Shown here: piece after piece, positions 1 to 11,949 of the stretch
How the letters are laid out: the number at the start of each line of letters is the position of its first letter
Position numbering within the stretch: the stretch's first letter is position 1
Origin: Collybiopsis luxurians FD-317 M1
Lineage: Eukaryota > Basidiomycota > Agaricomycetes > Agaricales > Omphalotaceae
DNA length: 64,000 bases
Assembly: GCA_000827265.1 (NCBI GenBank)
Contig: KN834760.1
Location: 777,818 to 841,817, forward strand
Direction: 5' to 3'
Made by a program: the position numbers and the translations under genes
The notes under the pieces: model-generated
The model's database searches: none
What the model was told of the DNA's origin: nothing
What the model saw: only the letters and a program-made list of their open reading frames with translations

Positions 1-1056
1 AAAGCGCAAGTTCGATCGGGAACCATCGTGGAATGTGTCCATTGCGGTCTGTATCTTCTCACTACTCCGTTTCACCGTCAGGGTTTTTTCCTAACACTCA
101 CACGTATTATTACAGGGTGTCGGGGTTGCAGTTCTGATTCATGAGATCCTATGCACATCCGATATTCCGCTATAGGTTCTGCGCGAGCTTTATTTTGGAA
201 AACACCATTTGATCGCATGTCTATTATTACCTTGTCATTCGCATGTATAACTTCGCAATTGGACCAGTGCAGGAACAGGCTGTCGTGGCTATGAAGCCCG
301 GTAGATGTCGAGATACTTCTTGCATGTAACCTTACAAAGCTAGTTAGTGGGAGATGTACTGTATGTCACGCATTTCTGTCTTCCAGGCTTTTGTTAGCTG
401 AATCTGCACACGTGCTTCTGGACTCAAATTCGCGATTCACGCCAGAGATAGTTCTGTCCCCATTAAAGTTTCTTTTGATACATGTTCCTGGAGTTTGGAC
501 CAGTGAGTTAGCCACATAGCTGTGCTTTTGCTTGTCCTGTAGTTATGGTCTAGACTTCTAGACGTCTTTAATTGACTTCTAGCTGAACGGAAACTTAATG
601 CGGAAACTGAATATAGAAATCCCGGATGCATAGGAACCATTTTAACCGTGTCTACCCTGATTGAATTTGATCTTCCGCAAAGTATTCTTCGTTTGGTGGA
701 GGGTTGAATCCCTATGAAGCCTTGCTTTTTCCTGCTGGTATTCCTACTTTTTTTGGGGCATCTTCCCCAACCTGACCGCCAGTCGCTCTGTGCACTAATT
801 TATTCTTAGATCGGTTTTGCTGTGGTGCCGTTTCGACCGTCTGGTATACACCCACACACTATCTATCTTGGGTTGATATTGAATTGCGCAAGGCTTGTCA
901 GGGCCCCCACGATACGAAAGGAGATAAAAAGTGGATCCAAAATTATCAAACACGAATTAGGATCACGATCCGATCGAAAAAAACAGATCATATAAGACGG
1001 GGAAATGAGACATCTTTCCTTAGTACCCTGCTCCACTTTCATCTCTCGTACTCATC
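1..1056. other. Intergenic, no gene recognised
   Basis: Short open frames on both strands show no family signature, signal peptide or convincing exon structure. The last 200 bases are presumably the promoter and 5' leader of the antiporter gene that follows. Confidence 0.5.
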
Positions 1057-3995
1057 ATGGGTGTTTTCAAAGATTTGCTGTACTATCAGCTCGAACGGAG
1101 GGCAGCCCCAAGCCAGGTAAGACGCGTCCGTCCACTCTGTTCCCAATGACTTACTGACTTGAACGAAGGCTGGCATGTTCTCGGGAGGCAATCCCATAGT
1201 CTACAGCACCAGTGATCCATTGATTCTTTGGATTGTCCAAGTCATTATCATCATGACCATGGTCCAACTCCTCGCGACGATTTTCGGGCGCATTCGTCAG
1301 CCTCGAGTCATCGCTGAAATTATCGGAGGTGTTTTCCTAGGGCCTACCGTAATGGGACGTATACCCGGGTTCCAGAATGCAATCTTCCCTGCGGCCTCTT
1401 TCACGATGCTTTCCCTCACCAGTAACATCGGACTCGTGCTATTCTTGTTTCTCATTGGACTGGAACTTGACAGCAGTGTCGTGAAAAGGAACTTTCGCGC
1501 TTCTGCGGCAGTTTCTGTCGCCGGACTCGTTATTCCTCTTGGTCTCGGTGCCGCTGTCGGAGTAGGCATCTACAGGGAATTTGTCGACGAATCCGTCAAC
1601 TTTGGATACTTCTTGCTCTTTACGGCTGTCGCGGTTGGTATCACTGCCTTCCCTGTCTTGTGTCGTATCCTAACAGAGCTCCAACTCCTCGATACAACTG
1701 TCGGTATCGTTACCCTTTCAGCTGGAGTTGGTAATGATGTCGTTGGTTGGATCTTACTTGCTCTGTCTGTGGCTTTGGTCAATGCGACTTCGGGGTTAAT
1801 CGCATTATGGGTTCTCCTCGTAGCCGCCGGATTTGCCGTGTTCTTGTTGTTCCCGGTCAGATATGGATACCGTTGGCTCGCCCGATGGACTGGCAGTCTT
1901 GAACAGGGCTCTCCATCTACGCTGATGATGGCGGTCACTATTTTGATCATATTCGTCTCTGCGTTGTTCACGGATATCATCGGCATCCACCCCATCTTTG
2001 GCGGTTTCCTCGCAGGTCTTATTATACCCCACACCAATGGTTACGGTATTGCTCTGACGGAGAAGATCGAGGATCTGGTGTCCATCCTATTTTTACCCCT
2101 CGTATGTCTTTCCATTTTGGTATTGTAAGTCTCCTTTTGATTGGCATATGGCTTCTAGTATTTCGTTCTTTCTGGCCTTCGAACCAATCTTGGCTCTTTG
2201 GACAACGGAATAACGTGGGGGTACACCATCCTCCTTTGCGTGGTGTCATTCAGCGGGAAATTCTTCGCCTGTTTTACCACTGCCAGACTCTCCGGCTTCA
2301 ATTTCAGGGAATCTGGAGCGATCGGTTCTTTGATGAGTTGCAAAGGGTACGTCTTGAATTATATCTTGGATGGATTTCGAGTTGATCCTGTACCAGATTG
2401 GTTGAGCTTATCGTCCTCAACATCGGCTTGGAAGCCGGCATTCTGTCTACTCAAACTTTCTCCATGTTCGTCGTGCATGCAATCATCTTGACGTTCATTA
2501 CTACCCCCCTTGTTCTCCTCTTCTACCCTCCCAAATACCGCGTCAAAGCGATCCCCGACAGCGAGACCGGAAAGCCTCCCGTCGCCCGCGCATCCAGTGA
2601 TGATTCAGACGACCTCACAGACAAGTTTGCCTTGGTGCTTGACCAGATTGACCAACTGCCTGCCGCCATGACCGTTACTCAGCTCCTTTGCCCGTCCGCT
2701 GGGTCCGGAGATTCTCTCGCTAAGCAAACGTCTACTTCATCATTTGATGAAAAATCTCTCCCCAATGTCACCTACCAAGCGCCAGTATCGGTTCCAGGCC
2801 CCATTTCGCTTACCCTGTTCCGCCTGATCGAGCTCAGCGGTCGTACCTCCGCCGTACTAAAATCCCATCTGATCCATTCCGATCCCGTTGTCAGTGTATT
2901 CAAAACGTTTGCCTGGATCATGGGCGGCGGGTTCAGACGGCTTCAGCTCAAAGTCGACGTGGATATCGTCAACCGAAACGAATTCCCCCACATCGTGAGG
3001 GAACGTGCGCAGGAGAACGGTACGGGGATGATCATCGTACCCTGGGCGAGTGGAGCCCACACCGCCGCTCAATCCGAAGTTGTCGGCGGGGGTATCGTCG
3101 AGAACGGCGAGAATGCCGCTGTCAAGAATCCTTTCGATGGAGTTTTTAGTGCTCTGGGTGATCATGACCAGATTATGTCTTCGGTTTTGTATTCAGAGTT
3201 CATTCGGAGGATCTTCCTTACCGCTCCTTGCGATGTCTCCCTGTTCGTGGACTGCGGTCTTTCCGTTCCTTCTGCCGCTGTGATGGGGCCTGAATCGCTC
3301 CTGGTCCTGCCTTTCTTTGGTGGTCCCGACGACCGACTGGCTCTCAAGGTTCTGATGAAGATTTGCGCTGGGCATGAAGGTGTTAGAGCGATTGCTGTCA
3401 GGGTTTCCAAAAACGACACGTTCGACGAGGACGAAGAACATCTCGATAAGAAGGCTGCCGCTGCTGAGGTTTTCGTGAACAACGTGAGTCTTTTTCCTTC
3501 GTGATTGAATAAGCTTTTTTTATCCCTGGTCTCTAACTCAATCTTTTTATATAACAGACAATTGCAGGAGCTGACACCGTCTATGGAGCCCTGAACACCC
3601 AGACCCGCCTAGCATCTGAGACAGCCGACAACATCATCTGGGAACGCTACGCCTCTCCTTCCGCCGCTCAACAAACTCCCTCGCTCACCTCGGCCCTCTC
3701 TCGAGTTACCTTCACGCATTTACAATCCGCGAAGCCTCTTCATTCCGTTGTCGAGTTTTTCGGTGGAGAACAAGTTAAGAGGAGTGGGAAGAGCCATGTT
3801 ATCGCTGTGGTCGGTCGGTCGAGGAGAATGGCAGTGGAGAGGCTGGATGGAGAGTTGCAGCAGTTGTTATCTCAGCGGGGTTCTGCGATGGGTACGACGG
3901 TGAAAAAGACCTTGGGAGATGTGGGTGCAGCCTTGGTCGCGACCGGCATCAACGCCAGTTTGCTCGTTGTACAAACCTGCCTCAATAGCTCATAG
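1057..3995 (+). CDS. KHA1: K+/H+ antiporter, KHA1-like (CPA2 family)
   Basis: Five exons (1057-1116, 1169-2101, 2159-2346, 2397-3483, 3558-3995) join in frame to about 901 codons. The start is the ATG at 1057: its 20-codon exon ends at a GTAAG donor, and the next exon opens just before a Met-rich SGGNP stretch as in yeast Kha1. The N-terminal half is a Na+/H+ exchanger domain with about 12 hydrophobic segments and family motifs such as [52 protein letters not shown] and LMSCKG. The hydrophilic C-terminal half (after about 2540) carries a USP-like region, as in fungal Kha1. Known family role: K+ or Na+/H+ exchange in endosome or Golgi membranes for pH and potassium balance. No break was seen. 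Confidence 0.95.
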
Positions 3996-4525
3996 TCTTT
4001 CTTTCGTTTCGTTTTGCACATCTTTTTCCACTTCGCAGGGGCATATATTGTGAACGGGGCTTGGCCTTGGTTTATTATCTTTTGGCATATATTTACATAC
4101 ATATCTAGGTTTGTTCTTTCCTTATTCTTCTTCTGAACTGTATACAACTTGTAATGATAAGCATAATGTTCCTTGGATCAGAATTTAATTTGATTTGTGT
4201 TGAAAGGCCGGATTGTGTCTCCTGTCGTCACGAAGAGAATTTCAGAATCTGAATTTCACGTATCACGACAATCACGATCGAAGCAACAAAGACTTGTCAG
4301 TTTACTAAGTAACAAGGTACGTCATGTGATGGTTGTGGGCTGTAGCTTGGCTTCGCGCAGGGTTCTCAGAACCTGGAACGAACGGTCTGACCCGAACGCT
4401 GAGTATAGGTAAAGCATAAATGTGGGTAGGAGACTAAAAGACACGATATATACACGAGGTGCTCAACACGGCGGTGGGAGTTAGCGGCTAGCTGGTGCCC
4501 AGGCAGCTCCACCGATTCTCTGCTT

Positions 4526-4853
4526 GACTCGGATGAGAAATGTAAATGTATCAGAAATCCTTTGCGATATAAAAAGAAAGATTTGCCTCGAAGTCGGTAC
4601 TCTGCAGACGGGATCTCTCAAGGATTGCTCGGGTGCAGATTTCTCGGGATGAGTTGCTGATAGATGCCAAGATGGACAGATACTTACAGGCTCTCTTGAT
4701 CCTCACGCCTACATCTTATTTATGCAGGCAAGGACATCGCACGCTGAGGCAGGATTTCCCGGTATATCACCTGACGCAACGTGACTCTAGCTTCATAGAT
4801 CATGTGACATTGAATAGATCCGTCGTAGGAAGGCGTACATGCTACAGCTTGTC
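4526..4853 (+). repeat. Dispersed repeat, copy 1
   Basis: About 330 bases match 9802-10122 with scattered substitutions and small indels. The shared core includes GGGATCTCTCAAGGATT and GATGCCAAGATGGACAG. Copy 1 has an insertion relative to copy 2 near 4710. There is no coding capacity or clear terminal structure, so the class is unknown. Confidence 0.85.
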
Positions 4854-5295
4854 TGCAAAGATAAGAAACAAATTACCCCATCATCATAGCCGATATATCG
4901 GCAAATACACATCATTCCCGCGCGCCGCGCGCCTACAGTAACATCTGCCCTTACTACTTCCTCCAGGATAGGGGTACTTGGCATTGACAGTAAATGCATT
5001 TAACTTCCAGGCAGATGACAAGATTTCATTGAGGTGGAAAATAAGTATTGAGAAATATAAGCACTGAAGTCTCAGCCTTGAACCAAACTAAAATCCCTCT
5101 GTAACAATCGCCTCCTTCCTACGAGTATCATTCCTCATTTCACACTCGCTACATCTGCTACTTGCATTACTTGTTTGTTGTCGCTTGTTACTCCAATTTT
5201 CATGGTTATATTTCATGTGTCTCCGGAATATATACACTTTTGTGCATATTATAGTCAAACTTACCAGGAAAAATACCTATGGCAAGGTATCCAGG

Positions 5296-5360
5296 AGACA
5301 CCTAACAGCCAGCTTGCTGCCAGTAGCGATACAGTCATCTTGCATCGGCCACATGTCCAT
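5296..5360 (+). repeat. Displaced segment of the same dispersed repeat
   Basis: About 60 bases (AACAGCCAGCTTGC to CGGCCACATGTCC) match 9733-9785. In copy 2 this segment lies directly upstream of the part that matches 4526-4853, but here it lies about 450 bases downstream. The two blocks have therefore been rearranged. Confidence 0.7.
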
Positions 5361-7169
5361 TTTCAACGACCTTGTATAGAAGACAGATGAGAATGGAGCT
5401 TTGCGATGCTACCCATATGGATCAAGAAAGAACAGCGACGGAGACAGATCAAAGATCAAGTCGAACAGGGACAGAAAGGCAACAGGAAAATGGCGTTTTG
5501 CCATTTCCGTTTCCGTGTTTCTCGCTCACACTTATTTAGCATGAAAATCGAAGTCCCGAAATCCTAGTCAATAATATGTATCCACTCGTTCACTCCTAAC
5601 TTGCTCACCCTTAACCACAGCCCTAATTGCGTCGTTCAAGAAAATACAAGATCTCAGGCCTCACACTCCTTGCCCATTGTGCTACATGTGCCATTTAACT
5701 TCTCTGCCATCCAGTTTTTCTCGACTATGACTCGCGAGTCCCACAATAGACATGACTCTACCTCATGATGTGAGCTACACACCCAGTCTCTCCCTGAGCC
5801 AATTTCCAGACTCCCCGCGACGCCGCTCGATTTTTCTCCATCAGACTCGACGATATTCTTACAAGGAGCCGAAAAGTATATATTGTCACTTCCCTCGTTC
5901 CTCGGTGTCCCAAAGCCAAATGAATTACAGTCTAGCGATCTATCGTCAGCCCCTACATCATCCATGACGGATTCACTCCCAGCTAATCCTGCTCCTCCTG
6001 CCGACCGACCTCCGTCTTCCTTGCTACCACATCCGAAGAAGTTTTGCAGCCCTTCGAAGACTACGACTATAACCATCTTGGGACATCACGAAGGTCGATT
6101 TCACCGGTGTACTCAGTTTTGTGCTGCTTCCGTGGCCGTACGGGATTTCGCTGGATTCGGTTGAAGCTTAGACTAGCTACGAGATTGGGTCGAGGTTGAG
6201 AATTAGAGAGATGTCCCTCAATCTAGCTTCTGATTTCCAGATCTCCATACTTCAACCCGAATACATCGTGGTTCCTTAGCTCGTTATTCCCTCAGTCTTT
6301 CAACGCTTTCTGAGGACAAAGACGACGAGTTCGTAGAAGCGCAACGATATAAATTACAGTCTTCACACTCTTCTTCCTACTGCATTTAAAACAGTTTTAA
6401 GCATGGTGGTCGTCTGAGTGTTGTTACTGCTTACTTCATTGACGGCGACTATGACGGATGAAGTTGAGGATCTCTCTGTGTTTGTTTTTCCCGTCAGGAT
6501 CGCAACGCAACGGAATTGGAATGATGTTCCGAGTGGAAATGGAGGTCATGTTCCTCTTTTTTATTATGTTCCATGTTGGTCTTCTCTCCTCCGTACCGAA
6601 CCTCTCTGATTACCTCCACCACCGAAGGAATTATATTGCCACGTGTCGAGGTCAAAGCGTACTCTACGGAAACCGCTCGGCACGGACTTTTGACCGCATA
6701 AGTATACAATTTCAAAGTTCACTTTCCCCGAAAGTACCTGTTGTGCCTTGGGAGACTCAAATCGGACCTTTCCTGACCCTTGCGGTATATTATGTCGAAA
6801 ATCGGATTGGAAGTATACATCAAGCCGATAACTATTTGTCAAGCCGGTGCATCTTGTGTAACCGGCTTCTACCTGCCGTTCGGAACCTCGGTCAGGAGAC
6901 CAACGAATTCATCAGGAGGGGGGATCACGAGGGGTAATGTCGTAGTTTTCGTATCTCCTTCTGACTTACAGTGTCTAACTTGTTAGTTTGGAATAACATT
7001 GCAATTCTTGGTGCCAAGAGTTCGCAGTTCTTCAAGGAACATGCAAGTATTTTCCGCTGAGCATAAGACGGCACAACTAGGCTGTTCATTGATGTTGCAC
7101 TAGACCACACACTGAAAAAGCAGTCAGCATAACCCCGGCAAACCCTACCTTGAATAGGGTCTCGAGTGG

Positions 7170-7177
7170 TATAAAAA
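7170..7177 (+). promoter_or_regulatory. TATA box of secreted protein gene
   Basis: TATAAAAA lies 67 bases upstream of the ATG at 7237, the spacing expected for a strongly expressed short-leader fungal gene. Confidence 0.7.
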
Positions 7178-7236
7178 CTGAGGTAAGTTACGACCTACAT
7201 CCTCAGTTCCCCCAAGGGTAAAGCCTCTAGCTCACC

Positions 7237-8201
7237 ATGAAAGTCTTCGCTCTCGTTCTTACAGCTGCTGCTCTCCTCGTCGAGGCCAACCCTTTGGTTC
7301 AGCGCGGTATGTTCGCCATCTGCCTTCCAAAGATTTCTATCAGTGCTTACATGCATAATTGATCTGGAATGCACTTACAGATGGCGATTTTAGCTGCCCC
7401 GGCCAAACCGTTGTATCTGAGGCTTTCGTGGGCGCGAACAAGGATGTTAAGCTCACCCAGTACACTTGCCCCGGAACTTCCAAACGCGACGAGGGTGTTC
7501 TGAGCGCCCGCCAGACGGCCGAAGCTACTATGAATGTTTGTGGAGACCAGTGTAAGGTTTTTGCCCTGTGGACAAGAACTTCTTCTGATCCTCTTGCTCC
7601 TCTCGCAAGGCAAAACCAATTGCTACAATCCCCTCGGCGGTGGGCCTGATCCGAACGACTGCCATGTCATTGTGGATGCAATGAGGTACGAAAGTCAGAA
7701 CAGTGGTGAGTATCAAGTGCGTTATGAGCTCGTATGCATATGTACTTACCTGCTTTCTCTTCCAAAGGCGATAACTTCCTCATCACCAATGGGGTAGGTT
7801 CCCCTTTTTGCAATCCTGAGTCTTCGTCTTTCTAAATTTTCTATTACCACTTATCCAGGCCACCAACTATGTCCTCATGAACTACTCCAGCTGCAAGGCT
7901 GTCTTTGTCAACCAGAACACTCAAGCTAACGAGACTTACTGTCTCAGTGACTGGGTAGGATTCTTTTTCCTCGATACGACAAATAAGTGCAAAATGCTGA
8001 TCACATTGTTCTCTTTTTTTTCAGGCTACTGTTACTGATTACATAGCTTTCAACTGTCAAGCCACTCAGAATGCTCACGGAGGACAGTGCGTTGCAGCTG
8101 ACGGCACCTGGTTCATCCAGTACGTTCTCCAGATCATTCATTTAGCGCTTTCATCTCATCTTTCCTTGTCTCGATCTTCTCGCAGGGTTGCACATGTTTA
8201 A
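7237..8201 (+). CDS. Small secreted Cys-rich protein
   Basis: Six exons separated by five short introns join in frame to 189 residues. The final exon is only 16 bases and ends at TAA 8199-8201. The protein opens with a signal peptide (MKVFALVLTAAALLVEA) followed by NPLVQR, which may be a KEX2-like cleavage site. The mature part has ten Cys (SCPG, YTCPG, NVCGDQC, TNCYN, NDCHV, SSCKA, TYCLSD, FNCQA, QCVAA), an even number that suits five disulfides. No catalytic domain was recognised. It has the size and architecture of basidiomycete effector-like small secreted proteins, but the function is unknown. A TATA box lies just upstream. Confidence 0.85.
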
Positions 8202-8887
8202 AGGACCTTAAAGGGCCTTTTGGATCAGTGGTTACTTGGAAAAAGCCTTCAGATGTCGGAGTTTTGATTTATTGACTCGTACTTATACAGTTTGCTTTTT
8301 TCCGTGTTCGCTGGAGGCTGTACTGTCTCAATAGCTTGGCCTAAAATCAATGAGTTAAAGGAATAAATTTGAAACTCTAGATAAGTACAGATATCAGGCC
8401 ATACGTGTTATCGACAAGACTGCATGAGTGTGAGTTGTAAATAGAGATCACGGTGTGAGAGTCAAGTCAGTACAATCAGAATTGCAAGGAAAAGAAGGAA
8501 TGGTAAGGTATGGTTGAAAGATTGAATATAAGTAACTTATGTCCGAGGAAGAGGGCGGGTTTGGCTCATGACTCTTTTCGTTCAACGACTGCTCATTAGA
8601 AAAGCACATACTGGATTTATTTGAATTTTGCAGGTATTTTAGGAGACCAAAACTTGTTTGGTTCCTCGGACTTTCCCACTCCATGGGCATTCTAGCCGTC
8701 GAATGCTCGTCCTCGCTGGAGCGAATAGGCTCGACAAGGAGTTGATGATTTGTCGGTCCTGGAACGGGCCGTATGTTGTATGAGGTGAGTATCGAAAACT
8801 TGGATACCTCCTTCGCTATGTACTCTATAACATCATCTGTTTTATTCTTTTACCTTCTGGTCTTGCAACGACTTTGGCTATAATATA

Positions 8888-9034
8888 GCTGATGGTTTTA
8901 CGGGACGATCCAACGCGATGGGCAGAGATTATGGATTGTCGATTTCGGGAGAAGGACTGAGCGGTTTGTGGATGGTATTAAGCAGGCTGGGGAACCTTGA
9001 GCATTTGTCGATGTACGCTGTCGAAGAGCGGGTT
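8888..9034 (+). pseudogene. Possible F-box/LRR protein exon remnant
   Basis: An open stretch between an AG at 8886 and a GTAAGT at 9035 reads GLSISGEGLSGLWMVLSRL then GNLEHLSMYAVEERV. This resembles a leucine-rich segment of Agaricomycete F-box proteins. No F-box, start or stop was found around it, so it looks like an isolated relic. Weak call. Confidence 0.3.
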
Positions 9035-9729
9035 GTAAGTACGACAAGAGGAATGTGTTTGATAACACGTAGTCGATAGGACTTCAATGCTGTAGCATCC
9101 GCTCCATTCATGCACTGACACTGGTAGTGATCCTATCTACATACTCGAGTACCAACCAAGTACATACTACAGGTCCAGTCTTGATCTACAAGTATTCCAT
9201 CAAAACATGCTGCCAATTGTACATGGTAAATTTTCAATGTTCTTGGCATGTATTGCCAGCCTTGTAGATGAGGATCAAAACAATTGTATTTATTGAAGGG
9301 CCCGAAATTAGAGATGGTCGCTTTAGGGAGGAATTTCTTCGTATTTCCGAAGGGTTGAGGGGTAAATGATAAGCTTGCTGATGTCCTGGTCCTCGAGCGA
9401 GATGTAGGATTCGCTAATGTTCACGTTGTTGGAAAGGTGAGTCCTGTGCACACGCCCGTCTAAATTGAGAGACGGGTATTGCGAGAGGGCTTCGGTGGCC
9501 GGAGGAGGTGCAGGAGACGGTGATCGCTGGCCCTGCAGTCTATCGTCAACTATCTGTTCCATTCTACACGAAAGAAGAGGCTTAAAAATTCCTGAGAGCG
9601 AAGAGGACGAGCGGTGGCTGAGATATATGAGATGTAAGCTGAGCGCCTAAACGGTGACGGACCACTCAGCTCCGGACGCCTATTTTATCCCGAAAGCGTC
9701 ATTCCTGCTGCTTTTTTTTTTCAAATCGC

Positions 9730-10122
9730 TGCCCAACAGCCAGTTGCCAGTGGCGATACGGTCATTTTGCATCAGTCGCATGTGTCACCGCTGCTGCCTT
9801 GACACGGATGGAAAATTGAAATGTATCAGAAATCCTTTGCGATATATGTAGAAAGAAAGATTTGTGCGCGAAGCCGGAATTCTGCATACGGGATCTCTCA
9901 AGGATTACTCAGGGGCAGATTTCTCGGGATGAGTTGCTGATAGATGCCAAGATGGACAGATACTTACAGGCTCTCCTGAGCCTCACGCAGGCAAGAACTC
10001 GCTTATGACGCTGAGGCAGCATCTCCCCAACATTACCCAGAATATCAGCTGACGCAACGTGACTCTAGCCTCATAGATCATGAACATTAAATAGATCCGT
10101 CGTAGAAAGGCGTACATACTAC
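9730..10122 (+). repeat. Dispersed repeat, copy 2 (fuller copy)
   Basis: 9733-9785 matches about 5296-5360, and 9802-10122 matches 4526-4853. Here the two blocks are contiguous, so this is probably the ancestral order. No ORF and no clear terminal repeats. Confidence 0.85.
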
Positions 10123-10392
10123 AAGGCGTCAAGATCATTCAACAAGAAACTAAAGTATCGCAAGATAATAGTACATACAAACTACAGCCTACATAAGTAG
10201 GCAGCAGAAAGGAGTCGTAGCAAGCAAGACGTAAAGCTAATTTTCAACTAAATAAGAATAGCATCCAGAATAAGAGCGGGTATTAGGGTAGAAGGTGAAG
10301 GGACAGGGAGGGACAGGGAAGAGCTTGCGCTCTGGTCGAGAGTTCAAGACGTGATTTACTCCGACTAGTGAAAGAGATGTGCTTCAGAATTT

Positions 10393-11949
10393 TCAAACGT
10401 CCGCTATACTATTCAACAGTCCCACCTTGCCGGCTCCGCCCAACGAGCTCATGCCATCTCCACCTTCATTGGTAATCATAGCACCCAGGGAGTTCGAACC
10501 TCCACCAGAACCGCTAGAAAGCTGGCTGACAACGTCGGATTGCAATTGCATAGGCACGAAGATGACCTTGCTGTTTCCTGATTTCGCCATTTGTTGCACT
10601 AGAGAAATTACGAAATTAATATTCGTCGACTCGGACAGAAGGACAAAGTTACTCACAAGCTTCCAGTTGACGGATTTGCATAGCAGCCGGAGAGGCCAAA
10701 ATATCAGCAGCCTGTCTCATGAGCCTGGCAGCGTCAACTTCAGCCCTTGCAGCAATGACTTTACTCTCTCCAACCCTCTTCTGCTGAGCAGCCGAGCTCA
10801 AACTAGCCGACACCTCAGGACTGAAGATGATATCTTTGATGAGAATGCCTTCGATGGCAACACCCCACTTGTCTGCAATGTCACCGACAATTTCCGCAAT
10901 CTCGAAAGCGATGGCTTCACGTTCGGTAACAACTGATTGAACAGCTCGTGCGCCAACGACATGACGAAGGGTAGTCTGTGCCCGCTCAATGAGAGCTTGT
11001 CGAAGATCCGTGATACCGAAAGCTGCCCGGTAAGGGTTACAGATCTGGTAATAGATAACGGAATCGCTGCGGAAAGACGAATTTAGACAGATGGAAGAAT
11101 TGAGCGGGAAAAGATGGGAAGACTTACATTTCAACGTTGACATTGTCCCGTGTGCTATAAATGAAAAGCTATTAATACGTGCCAAGTCTGGATCCAGAAA
11201 TCGAACTGACATCACGGTTTGTCTTCCGATAGGCGAAATTTGAATCTTCACGTCGACAATACGGAGAGACTCGGTACAGACGTTGACTTGAACAAGACCG
11301 GGGTCGACAGATTTATAGAACTGTCCAAATCGTGAAACCAGACCGACGGAACCTTTGGAGCATAGCGTGTGAGGAGAGGGAGGAAATTGTGCGAAATTAG
11401 GGTCAAATGGACACGGGCAACAATACTCGTGAGATAATACCTTGTTGAACGTTCCGGAAGGGATTAGGGCAGGGGAAGCAGGGAACCATTCCACAGATCC
11501 CGACCACTGAACCAAGGCCTTGCAATAACGAACCGTAGAGGCCATGAGTAACCTACACACCGTTGAGAATCCCGGTAAACAAAAGAATAATAATGGACCG
11601 ACCTCTCCGGTACCAAGATCCTGAGCATACGAAGGCTAAATGGTACGAATAGTTGAGTGAGATTGCTGAAAGATAACCAACAATTTAACGCACCTGCATT
11701 TCGCTGCGCTTCAACGGCTGCACCTGAATCATATGGGTCTTGTTGGGCTGAGCAGAAAGAGGAGGCTTGTTGGTCGATCCAGCTGGATCCTCAGTGACTG
11801 TCGAAAAGACAAAAGAGAAGTTACAACACTGAACCCAGTATTGTCTGAGGATACATACCATGAGGAGAATCATGATCCACAACGTTCCTGTGCGAGCTGG
11901 AGCTGGGAGAAGGAACTCTGTCCTTGCGATCAATACCGTTGTACGACAT
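10393..11949 (-). CDS. Stomatin-like SPFH/Band 7 membrane protein
   Basis: Start ATG at 11947-11949, stop at 10393. About eight exons join in frame across 45-70 base introns. The N-terminal 60 residues are hydrophilic. A hydrophobic/Cys stretch (GICGMVPCFPCPNP) marks the membrane-inserted hairpin. The Band 7 domain follows: GSVGLVSRFGQFYKSVDPGL, then ITRDNVNVEIDSVIYYQI, then AAFGITDLRQALIERAQTTL. A coiled region rich in A, R, E and Q and the oligomerisation tail (AKSGNSKVIFVPM) complete it. A minimal donor (GTCAGT) before TRDNV is needed to keep frame. Known family role: scaffolding of membrane microdomains, often plasma or mitochondrial membrane. No break was seen. Confidence 0.95.

Larger units (their letters stand above)
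3996..7236. other. Gene-poor 3.2 kb with dispersed-repeat pieces
   Basis: No reliable gene was found. The longest frames (5654-6076 minus, 6458-6937 plus) have no recognisable domain. Repeat pieces at 4526-4853 and about 5296-5360 recur, reordered, at 9730-10122. Confidence 0.5.
8202..10392. other. Gene-poor 2.2 kb with F-box-like remnant and repeat
   Basis: Apart from the remnant at 8888-9034 and the dispersed repeat at 9730-10122, nothing could be supported. A 79-codon minus frame at 9323-9562 has no recognisable domain. Confidence 0.5.

Noticed and set aside
5654..6076. 140-codon minus-strand frame
   Set aside because: No family motif, signal peptide or intron evidence. Could be a lineage-specific protein but is not supported.
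6458..6937. 159-codon plus-strand frame
   Set aside because: No recognisable domain, and a minus-strand frame of similar quality overlaps it.
8448..8690. 80-codon minus-strand frame
   Set aside because: No motif, and it lies in the 3' flank of the secreted protein gene.
9323..9562. 79-codon minus-strand frame ending RKYEEIPP
   Set aside because: No upstream exon, motif or start context; left as unsupported.
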